A stretch of 6,245 nt of DNA from Candidatus Yonathbacteria bacterium (GTDB lineage: Bacteria > Patescibacteriota > Minisyncoccia > Phycocordibacterales > UBA1550). Under the pieces are notes generated by a model. It saw nothing but the letters and a program-made list of their open reading frames with translations. It had not been told where the DNA came from and did not search any database. Where the stretch lies: NCBI GenBank assembly GCA_016201355.1, contig JACQCY010000050.1, positions 1 through 6,245 of the forward strand, written 5' to 3'. Positions 1 to 4,987 of the stretch are shown here, piece after piece. A program made the position numbers and the translations under genes. How positions within the stretch are numbered: the first letter of the stretch is position 1; each line of letters opens with the position of its first letter.

Positions 1-616
<616 letters not shown>

Positions 617-1553
617 AATAAAAGCGCGCAGCAGCGCGCCAATCTAAGTGGTTTAAATCCACTCCTCTTCCTGTTCCGCACAAGGCAGGAAAGAGCGTAG
701 CAGACGGATAGCCAAATATCGCGAGGTATTTGGTGGAGGATTCTTATGCAAAGGACAGCCTTACAAAAAACGGTGTATCGACCCGCTCGTGGGTGGTGAG
801 GGCGGTGAAGATACATAAAAAGCCGGTAATGGATGCCTGGAACAGAATGGCGCGTAACCTGTGGAGATCTGGCGTTGATATCTCTTTTACAAAGAGATAT
901 AATTAAACTTACGCAGCGTCAGAAGTCAGCTGAATCATAGTAGGCACACACTTAAATTTTTTCTTAAAATATAAGTGTGTGGTGAAGGATTCACTCTAAA
1001 AAGCATGAGGGATATTAATCCAGATTATATTGTAGGATTGGTGGACGGTGAGGGAAGTTTCACTGTCTATGTAAAAAATATCGAAGAGCGGAAGAATATT
1101 AAGCGACGAGTAAGAGTGGAGCCAAAATTCTACCTCAAACTCATCGAGAAAGACAAACATATCTTGGATTCTCTTCAGCAATTTTTTGGTTGCGGGAGTG
1201 TATATTTTCAGAAAGATACGCGACCAAATCACCAAAATTGCTATCGGTATGAAGTCTACAGAAGAGATGATCTCAACGGCATCATCATTCCATTTTTTCA
1301 GAAAAATAAATTGAAGTTTTCTTCAAAAGGAAACGATTTCAAAATTTTTTGTAAAATTATGAGTATGATAAATACTGGAGATCATCTTAATAAGTCAGGA
1401 TTAAAAAAAATGTTTGCGCGAAAGCAAACAATGCATTAGAGCTCGCGTAGTGCGGGAAATCCGCTCGCTATGTCGCCTCTTATCGTGACGGATAAGAGGG
1501 CTAGGACATTTTACTCCTAGGGGAACATCAATTCGTAGTTTAACGAAGATAAT
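617..1553 (+). other. Intron in 16S rRNA at E. coli position ~1399/1400
   Basis: About 937 nt separate CTTGTACTCAC (to E. coli 1399) from CGCCCGTCA (from 1400); joining them restores the universal 16S sequence apart from one base. The insert carries a LAGLIDADG endonuclease gene and many strong hairpins. These include GCGCGC with tetraloop AGCA (624-639), AGTGG/CCACT (647-663), CCAAATA/TATTTGG, ATATCTCT/AGAGATAT, CACACACTTA/TAAGTGTGTG (945-981), CCTCTTATC/GATAAGAGG (1476-1499) and CTAGGA/TCCTAG (1501-1520). Bases 800-808 are exactly complementary to the predicted spliced junction. Most bacterial rRNA introns of this kind are group I, but I could not locate a convincing P7 core. The deduced ends also lack the usual U before the 5' site and G at the 3' end, so the class is unresolved. 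The boundaries could shift by a few bases. Confidence 0.85.
1005..1439 (+). CDS. LAGLIDADG homing endonuclease (intron-encoded)
   Basis: The 144-residue protein belongs to the single-motif LAGLIDADG family (LAGLIDADG_1 type), which normally works as a homodimer. The motif IVGLVDGEGSF is at residues 9-19, with E16 in the place of the catalytic acid. A typical alpha-beta core follows: FGCGSVYF around residues 61-68, then a YEVYRRDDLNGIIIPFF segment. Such enzymes cut an intronless allele so that the intron is copied in by repair, so the expected target is the uninterrupted 16S sequence around E. coli 1400. I chose the ATG at 1005 because it directly precedes the conserved motif. An upstream in-frame GTG at 975 would add ten residues but lies inside a 10-bp hairpin arm (945-981). 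An AAGGA lies 15 nt before the ATG, too far for a good ribosome site. The frame is intact, so the element may still be mobile. Confidence 0.9.
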   Translation: MRDINPDYIVGLVDGEGSFTVYVKNIEERKNIKRRVRVEPKFYLKLIEKDKHILDSLQQFFGCGSVYFQKDTRPNHQNCYRYEVYRRDDLNGIIIPFFQKNKLKFSSKGNDFKIFCKIMSMINTGDHLNKSGLKKMFARKQTMH

Positions 1554-1683
1554 CGCCCGTCAAGCCAAGGGAGCCGAGAATACCCAAAACCCCACCTTGT
1601 GTGGGACTAAGGTAAGTTTGGTGACAAGGGCTAAGTCGTAACAAGGCACGGCTAGCGGAAGCTGGTCGTGAATCAATTCAAAA
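1554..1683 (+). rRNA. rrs: 16S rRNA gene exon 2 and 3' end
   Basis: The exon resumes with CGCCCGTCA (E. coli 1400-1408; C1402 is base 1556) and contains the end of h44 and AAGTCGTAACAAGG (1633-1646). Helix 45 is a perfect 10-bp stem, 1647-1656 with 1661-1670, closed by the GGAA loop (1657-1660) that holds the RsmA dimethylation adenines. With no gaps from A1519 onward, E. coli 1531-1534 (AUCA) align with 1672-1675. The anti-Shine-Dalgarno positions 1535-1542 (CCUCCUUA) then align with ATTCAAAA (1676-1683), so CCUCC is absent. The 3' end is placed by this alignment and is approximate. Confidence 0.88.
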
Positions 1684-1729
1684 TATAATGTAGTATTGCG
1701 CGCCCTCTGGGTCGCAATACACTGAATTG
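1674..1729 (+). repeat. Hairpin spanning the 16S 3' end
   Basis: CAATTCA (1674-1680), lying where the anti-Shine-Dalgarno should be, can pair with TGAATTG (1723-1729). Inside it, GTATTGCG (1693-1700) pairs perfectly with CGCAATAC (1713-1720), and an inner CCC-TCT-GGG extends the stem. The structure could be a 16S trailer processing signal, or it could mark rearranged sequence joined to the gene end. Confidence 0.6.
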
Positions 1730-1995
1730 GTCGGTTTTTTCCGCAAGGAAATAGGATGATTGTCTTCCCATCTCAAAAAGAGACACCCTATGCAAGAAGG
1801 GTTACTTGCATCAAAGACCCAGTGTGCGTAGCACGCAGTTTGCAAAGTATAAAGTTTGTAAAGTCTGTAAAGTAAATACAAAAGGCACCTACTTTATGAA
1901 CTTTATGAACTTTATGAACTTTGTAACTTGCGCGTTGCGCGCGTTGGGCGAAGAACGGAACAAAAGAAAGAATACTCGATCATATATGTGGTTGT
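1684..1995 (+). other. 16S trailer region, no gene, many hairpins
   Basis: No credible gene is present. Small stems include TTTCC-GCAA-GGAAA (1738-1751) and ATGCAAG/CTTGCAT (1790-1811), followed by a longer repeat structure at 1844-1926. There is no tRNA and no start of a 23S gene, which is unusual for a bacterial rRNA operon. A 63-residue open frame at 1806-1997 is made of the repeat itself. Confidence 0.6.
1844..1926 (+). repeat. 9-bp tandem repeats in inverted orientation
   Basis: The right side is three exact copies of ACTTTATGA (1891-1917) plus a fourth, ACTTTGTAA (1918-1926). The left side (1844-1877) has AAAGTAT, AAAGTTTGT, AAAGTCTGT and AAAGTAAAT, which are the same 9-bp unit in reverse complement with more variation. 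Together they can fold into a long imperfect hairpin with the centre near 1883. GC-rich flanks (GCACGCAG on the left, CTTGCGCG on the right) extend the symmetry. It looks like a noncoding genomic repeat family, but its copy number elsewhere cannot be judged from here. Confidence 0.75.
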
Positions 1996-2035
1996 AGCAC
2001 TAAAAAACGCCTATTTATAGGCGTTTTTTAGTGCT
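1996..2035 (+). terminator. Perfect 18-bp terminator hairpin after the 16S gene
   Basis: AGCACTAAAAAACGCCTA (1996-2013) pairs perfectly with 2018-2035 across a TTTA loop. The A6/T6 runs inside the stem provide a U tract in either direction, so it can act as a bidirectional rho-independent terminator. It ends the 16S transcript, which supports a 16S gene transcribed apart from 23S. Its last base is the first base of the next promoter's -35 hexamer. Confidence 0.88.
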
Positions 2036-2062
2036 TGACTTTTTGCGTGGATGTGCTATACT
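2035..2062 (+). promoter_or_regulatory. Sigma-70-type promoter for the 115-aa gene
   Basis: The -35 is TTGACT (2035-2040) and the -10 is TATACT (2057-2062), with a 16-bp spacer. A TG at 2054-2055 makes it an extended -10 promoter. Transcription would start near 2069, leaving a leader of about 28 nt. It is the best promoter in the window. Confidence 0.85.
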
Positions 2063-2083
2063 TCATGTAGAAAAAAATAAATA

Positions 2084-2089
2084 AGGAGG
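2084..2089 (+). promoter_or_regulatory. Consensus Shine-Dalgarno AGGAGG
   Basis: AGGAGG lies 7 nt upstream of the ATG at 2097, an ideal spacing. No other gene in the window has a comparable site. It is striking because the adjacent 16S copy shows no CCUCC to pair with it. Confidence 0.85.
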
Positions 2090-2096
2090 GCAAAAA

Positions 2097-2444
2097 ATGC
2101 CCATGCAAGATTATAAACAGAACAGAAAGAACAGAGAGAAGGCTAGCAATATCCTTCTCACCGTTTCATTCTTGTTGATATTTGTACTCTTTCTCGGGAT
2201 TATTCTCGAGAGAGAACTTTCCATAACGGCGAAAGTATCCACCGTTATGGAGGGTCTCGGGAGGGGAGCGAAAGTCCTCCTCCTTGAGAAGAAGGAGATC
2301 CCCATTGTGTACGCACAGTGGGGAAGTGACAGTCCTTGTCACCACGCAACACTGCGTGGTGAAATAATTCCCTGCGAGCAGGCGCTTGCGGGGGATTATG
2401 TAACGGAGTGGGTCCCGTACCCCTCCCAAAAAATAGAGAGGTGA
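2097..2444 (+). CDS. Small single-pass membrane protein of unknown function
   Basis: The 115-residue product is not one I recognise. It has a basic, polar N-terminus (residues 1-17, rich in K, R, N and Q) and one strongly hydrophobic segment (about 20-38, ILLTVSFLLIFVLFLGIIL). A ~75-residue tail with two cysteines (C82 and C94) and a WVPYPSQ stretch near the end follows. This suggests an N-in anchor with an exported C-terminal part. The start is fixed by the AGGAGG at 2084. The gene is a stand-alone unit, with its own extended -10 promoter upstream and a terminator at 2467-2503. The coding sequence from about 2203 onward is almost fully covered by strong hairpins, so the transcript may matter as RNA as well. 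A structured noncoding RNA with an accidental frame is less likely because of the ribosome site and clear membrane segment, but cannot be excluded. Confidence 0.72.
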   Translation: MPMQDYKQNRKNREKASNILLTVSFLLIFVLFLGIILERELSITAKVSTVMEGLGRGAKVLLLEKKEIPIVYAQWGSDSPCHHATLRGEIIPCEQALAGDYVTEWVPYPSQKIER

Positions 2445-2455
2445 TAAACCTCTCT
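2203..2455 (+). other. Tiled array of hairpins inside the 115-aa gene
   Basis: The stems follow each other nearly without gaps. They are TTCTC/GAGAA (2203-2216); CCATAACGG/CCGTTATGG (2221-2250); TCTC plus GGGAGGGGA against TCCTCCTCC plus GAGA (2255-2289); CCCCATTGTG/CACAGTGGGG, loop TACG (2300-2323); TCACCACGCA/TGCGTGGTGA, loop ACAC (2339-2362); CCCTGCGAGC/GCTTGCGGGG, loop AGGC (2370-2393); GGAG-GGGT/ACCC-CTCC (2405-2426); and AGAGAGG/CCTCTCT (2435-2455, over the stop codon). An alternative GTGACA/TGTCAC stem (2326-2342) competes with the 2339 hairpin. Three of the stems are 10 bp with 4-nt loops and exactly 24 nt long. This is far beyond what ordinary coding sequence gives by chance. Confidence 0.8.
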
Positions 2456-2466
2456 TCGTCACAACA

Positions 2467-2503
2467 GGCGGATTACTTACTAAAGTATCCGCCTTTTCTT
2501 TTT
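2467..2503 (+). terminator. Rho-independent terminator of the 115-aa gene
   Basis: GGCGGAT (2467-2473), a bulged T and ACTT pair with AAGT and ATCCGCC (2483-2493) across an ACTA loop. The U-rich tract TTTTCTTTTT (2494-2503) follows directly. This is a classical intrinsic terminator that separates the gene from the downstream tRNA. Confidence 0.92.
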
Positions 2504-2538
2504 GCTGTTTTTTTGGTATATTCTGTGGGTTCTTAAAA

Positions 2539-2612
2539 GCGCGATTAGCTCAGGTGGTTAGAGCGCGTCACTGATAATGACGAGGTCCCAGGTTCGAGTC
2601 CTGGATCGCGCA
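2539..2612 (+). tRNA. tRNA-Ile (anticodon GAU)
   Basis: The cloverleaf is complete at 74 nt. The acceptor stem is GCGCGAT (2539-2545) with ATCGCGC (2605-2611), discriminator A2612. The D arm contains AGCTCAGGTGGTTAGAGC. The anticodon stem is CGTCA/TGACG around loop CTGATAA, with GAT at 2573-2575. The T arm is CCCAGGTTCGAGTCCTGG-like. CCA is not encoded. In many bacteria tRNA-Ile(GAU) sits in the 16S-23S spacer. Here it lies 0.86 kb past the 16S end, behind two terminators, and no 23S gene precedes the next protein gene. A possible -10 (TATATT, 2517-2522) lies upstream without a clear -35. Confidence 0.97.
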
Positions 2613-2648
2613 CTGTATTTAGTTTCAAAATAATGTTCTGGGTAAATT

Positions 2649-3389
2649 ATGGCAACATTCTATATTATTGGTACGCCAATAGGTAACCTCGAGGACATCA
2701 CCTTGCGCGCTTTGCGCGTGCTCAAAGAAGCCGATATTATTCTTTGTGAAGATACGCGCGTGACGAAGCGCCTTCTTTCTAAATATAATATTAATACACC
2801 GACCTTGAGCTATCACGCGCAGTCAAAACTCTCTAAGGTTGAGAAAATCTTTACGCTCCTTGAAGAAGGGAAAAATCTCGCGCTTGTTTCAGATGCGGGA
2901 ACGCCGTGTATTTCGGATCCGGGCTCGCTTCTTGTCGCTCAAGTGTGTGAGCATTTTAAGGTCGGACCTTTAGGGAGCCCAAGGTCTGACCTTGGTGTAT
3001 CCATCATCCCCATCCCCGGACCATCTGCGCTCGTTACGGCGCTTTCTTCGGCAGGCATTTCGGTTGCTGAATTTACTTTCCTTGGATTTTTACCTCACAA
3101 AAAAGGACGCGAAACATTATTTGAAGAGATTGCTGAGTCAAAACGCGTAATGGTTTTTTACGAATCAACGCATCGTATTCTAAAAGCGCTTGAGTCATTG
3201 GAGAAATTTTGCGGGAATACTCGCCATATTATTGTTGCGCGAGAAATCACTAAAATATATGAGGAATTTGTACGGGGCACTATTGCCGAGGTTCGCGCGC
3301 ATTTTACTCAGAATCCCGATCGTATGCGGGGAGAATTTGTAGTAATAGTAGGGGGAAGCAAAATAGTAAATAGTAAAATATTTGAATAG
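2649..3389 (+). CDS. rsmI: 16S rRNA (cytidine-1402-2'-O)-methyltransferase RsmI
   Basis: RsmI transfers a methyl group from S-adenosylmethionine to the 2'-O of C1402 in the 16S decoding site. The 246-residue protein has the family's tetrapyrrole-methylase fold. The signatures are YIIGTPIGNLEDITLRAL (residues 5-22), CEDTR (33-37), LVSDAGTPCISDPG (79-92), IPIPGPSAL (120-128), FLGFLPHKKGR (144-154), YESTHRI (171-177) and a terminal GEFVVIVGG. The ATG at 2649 is chosen because it sits right before the conserved beta strand; there is no Shine-Dalgarno. Residues 104-115 (KVGPLGSPRSDL) are an extra segment encoded by a 36-nt palindromic insert. Removing them gives the normal EHF-GVSIIPIPGPSA continuity. 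The last ten residues come from an AT-rich repeat. Its target base is C1556 of this window, just inside 16S exon 2. Confidence 0.95.
   Translation: MATFYIIGTPIGNLEDITLRALRVLKEADIILCEDTRVTKRLLSKYNINTPTLSYHAQSKLSKVEKIFTLLEEGKNLALVSDAGTPCISDPGSLLVAQVCEHFKVGPLGSPRSDLGVSIIPIPGPSALVTALSSAGISVAEFTFLGFLPHKKGRETLFEEIAESKRVMVFYESTHRILKALESLEKFCGNTRHIIVAREITKIYEEFVRGTIAEVRAHFTQNPDRMRGEFVVIVGGSKIVNSKIFE
2958..2993 (+). repeat. 36-nt palindromic insertion within rsmI
   Basis: The insert is two near-identical 13-bp palindromes, AAGGTCGGACCTT (2958-2970) and AAGGTCTGACCTT (2981-2993), separated by TAGGGAGCCC. Each is AAGGTC-N-GACCTT, and the whole is roughly palindromic. It adds exactly 12 codons with no stop, at a variable loop before the IPIPGPSA motif. 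It resembles in concept the in-frame palindromic elements known from Rickettsia genes, but the sequence family is different. Confidence 0.82.
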
Positions 3390-3410
3390 CTATTAACTAT
3401 TGAATATTTT
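3362..3410 (+). repeat. AT-rich nested inverted repeat at the rsmI 3' end
   Basis: AATAGTAAATAG (3362-3373) pairs with CTATTAACTATT (3390-3401) with one mismatch. In an alternative fold, AAAATATTTGAATAG (3375-3389) pairs imperfectly with 3397-3410. The rsmI stop codon (3387-3389) lies inside it. It may be a weak terminator or a repeat remnant; GC content is too low for a confident terminator call. Confidence 0.5.
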
Positions 3411-3434
3411 GACTGTTCCGTGTATTCTGTTCCT

Positions 3435-3671
3435 ATGACCAAACATACCGCAATAATTTTTTTTGGAATTTTAGTGATCATCTTTCCGGTACTGGGATTG
3501 CCTTCGTGGGTACGCACCATTCTCATCGTACTTACCGGGGCAGGTATCGTCATCCTCGCATATCTTTCGTCTGTGGTGTATTGCAGTAACTGTAAGAAAC
3601 TCGTAATGATGGGTGAAGAGCAGGGAGAACAGAAACACACAGGAGACCGCGAGATAGTGGATAGGCTTTAA
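3435..3671 (+). CDS. Small two-helix membrane protein with CxxC
   Basis: The 78-residue protein has no function that I recognise. Two hydrophobic segments (about residues 5-22 and 28-48), separated by a short PSW turn, predict a membrane hairpin. It is followed by a polar tail starting with YCSNCKKL; the CxxC could bind metal or form a disulfide, and the rest (GEEQGEQKH) is charged. I prefer the ATG at 3435; an in-frame GTG at 3420 would add five residues. There is no Shine-Dalgarno. The stop is 3 nt before the next ATG, so it is probably cotranscribed with the DUF4015 gene and may act with it at the membrane. Confidence 0.65.
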   Translation: MTKHTAIIFFGILVIIFPVLGLPSWVRTILIVLTGAGIVILAYLSSVVYCSNCKKLVMMGEEQGEQKHTGDREIVDRL

Positions 3672-3674
3672 ATT

Positions 3675-4904
3675 ATGAATAAAAAATATAAGATTGCCCT
3701 CATTGCCAGTGTTTCAACCATAGGCATTTTTTTGATGTTCTTCATAATGTACCCTGTTTCTGGGGAAAGATATGAAAACACGATTAAAGATGCTTACGAA
3801 ACGAAACCAGCAGAAGTGCCTTTTGTTGTTCCTGAAATAGCCGTAACGCATCTTGCCACTCCCGAAGCGGTAAAGGCGATCTATATGACCGCCTGCGTTG
3901 CGACAGAGCCACATTTTCGCGAGAAGCTTGTGCATATTGCCGATACAACCGAGGTGAACAGCATTGTTATTGATGTAAAAGATTTCAGCGGTACCATAGC
4001 GTTCTCCGCTACCGACCCGCTTTTGAAAGATAATAATGGTCCGGGATGTCGCGCAAAAGATCTTCGCGAGTTTATTACCGAGCTTCACGAAAAGGGAATA
4101 TATGCTATTGCGCGCATCACCGTGTTTCAGGATCCCTATTATGCAAAACTTCACCCGGAGCTTGCGATCAAGCGCGCGAGCGATGGGGGGGTGTGGAAAG
4201 ATAGAAAGGGATTGAGTTTCATAGATGTCAGCGCAAAGCCGTATTGGGATTATATTGTGGCGCTCGGAAAAGAGTCATACGCGATGGGTTTTGACGAGCT
4301 CAATTTTGACTACATTCGTTTTCCTTCGGATGGAAATATGAAAGATATTGATTTTTCGTGGGGCAAGGGGATGAGTAAGGCAGAGGCACTGGAGCATTTT
4401 TTTGTATACCTCCATGATGCATTCAAAGACACAGGGGCAAAAACTTCCGCAGACCTTTTTGGTATGACGACGACCAACACCAATGACTTGAACATCGGGC
4501 AGGTGCTTGAACGCACGATGCCGTATTTTGATTTTATCGCGCCCATGGTGTATCCGTCGCACTACCCGCCCAATTTTAACGGATGGAAAAATCCCAACAA
4601 TCATCCTTCTGAACTCATCAAGTTTGTGATGAGCGTGGGCGCGGAACGCGCGGTGGCAACGACGACACCGGTGGCGCACTTTGGCGGAGAACGAGTAGGC
4701 ACTTCAACCCCTGCTATTTATACAAAAGATTCCTACAACCGAAACAAGCTCCGCCCATGGCTTCAAGATTTTGACTATGGCGGTGATTATGGTTCCGCAG
4801 AAGTCCGCGGACAGATTCAAGCGACCTATGATTCCGGGTTGAACTCGTGGTTTCTATGGGATCCAAAGAATGTGTATACAAAGGAGGCGCTCAAAGCGGA
4901 GTAA
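3675..4904 (+). CDS. DUF4015 putative glycoside hydrolase, membrane-anchored
   Basis: The 409-residue protein matches the DUF4015 (putative glycosyl hydrolase, TIM-barrel) family. Residues 1-29 are a lysine-led hydrophobic segment acting as signal anchor, followed by a short linker to about residue 65. Barrel landmarks are SIVIDVKDFSG (96-106), GIYAIARITVFQDP (141-154), FDELNFDYIRFPSDG (206-220), ADLFGM (259-264), IAPMVYPSHY (288-297), RPWLQDF (360-366) and WFLWDPKNVYT (392-402). Acidic residues in the NFDYIRFPSDG strand are plausible catalytic candidates. Likely role: cleaving a glycan at or outside the cell surface; the substrate is unknown. The start ATG lies 3 nt after the previous stop, with no Shine-Dalgarno, which suggests translational coupling. 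The last 29 codons are repeated in diverged form at 6047-6136. Confidence 0.9.
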   Translation: MNKKYKIALIASVSTIGIFLMFFIMYPVSGERYENTIKDAYETKPAEVPFVVPEIAVTHLATPEAVKAIYMTACVATEPHFREKLVHIADTTEVNSIVIDVKDFSGTIAFSATDPLLKDNNGPGCRAKDLREFITELHEKGIYAIARITVFQDPYYAKLHPELAIKRASDGGVWKDRKGLSFIDVSAKPYWDYIVALGKESYAMGFDELNFDYIRFPSDGNMKDIDFSWGKGMSKAEALEHFFVYLHDAFKDTGAKTSADLFGMTTTNTNDLNIGQVLERTMPYFDFIAPMVYPSHYPPNFNGWKNPNNHPSELIKFVMSVGAERAVATTTPVAHFGGERVGTSTPAIYTKDSYNRNKLRPWLQDFDYGGDYGSAEVRGQIQATYDSGLNSWFLWDPKNVYTKEALKAE

Positions 4905-4928
4905 GTTTTGTCTAGTTTTAAATTAAGA

Positions 4929-4980
4929 TGCATAGGTTGTTCAAACTTTGCATAGGTTGGTAGAATACTTGCATAGATTA
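4929..4980 (+). repeat. Three direct repeats TGCATAGRTTR, likely operator
   Basis: TGCATAGGTTG occurs at 4929-4939 and 4949-4959, and the variant TGCATAGATTA at 4970-4980. The spacings are 20 and 21 bp, about two helical turns, which puts all three on one face of the DNA. They overlap the putative promoter and sit just upstream of a gene encoding a helix-turn-helix protein, so autoregulation is the simplest reading. Binding itself is inferred. Confidence 0.7.
4937..4966 (+). promoter_or_regulatory. Putative promoter for the HTH-ATPase/STAS pair
   Basis: TTGTTC (4937-4942) and TAGAAT (4961-4966) are spaced 18 bp apart. A TG at 4958-4959 forms an extended -10. The first direct repeat overlaps the -35 and the second abuts the -10, a typical arrangement for repression. 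A second possible -10, TATGAT (4987-4992), overlaps the first ATG; if used, translation would start at 5012. Confidence 0.5.
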
Positions 4981-4987
4981 ACCACTT

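Noticed and set aside
1447..1475. Stem with a GAAA-containing loop resembling group II intron domain V
   Set aside because: The AGC triad and bulge pattern are absent, it lies too far from the 3' boundary, and the intron has no GUGYG-type 5' end.
1886..1896. CACCTACTTTA as a displaced anti-Shine-Dalgarno 16S end after a second intron
   Set aside because: It has one mismatch in the critical CCUCC core and lies at the junction of the 9-bp repeat arrays, so the similarity is probably chance.
1891..1926. Short tandem repeats as a CRISPR array
   Set aside because: The units are 9 bp and contiguous, without spacers.
1806..1997. A 63-codon plus-strand open frame with MNFMNFMNF and KVCKVCKV strings
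   Set aside because: It is read through the 9-bp inverted arrays, has no ribosome site and runs into the terminator hairpin. The repetitive peptide is a by-product of the repeat.
2255..2289. Resemblance of GGAGCGAAAGTCC to the RNase P RNA motif GAGGAAAGTCC
   Set aside because: The match is imperfect, the later universal RNase P blocks are missing, and the region carries a plausible coding frame with a ribosome site.
2166..2462. A 98-codon minus-strand frame opposite the 115-aa gene
   Set aside because: It arises from the symmetry of the hairpins and codes for no recognisable protein, while the plus strand has promoter, ribosome site and terminator.
2517..2522. TATATT as a promoter -10 for tRNA-Ile
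   Set aside because: No -35-like hexamer lies at the right distance. It may still be used, but it is not listed as a feature.
3409..3428. TTGACT followed by TATTCT as a promoter for the 78-aa gene
   Set aside because: The spacing is only 8 bp, too short for a sigma-70 promoter, and no alternative -10 at proper spacing is convincing.
3714..4154. A 146-codon minus-strand frame inside the DUF4015 gene
   Set aside because: It is a shadow of a well-supported conserved gene on the plus strand.
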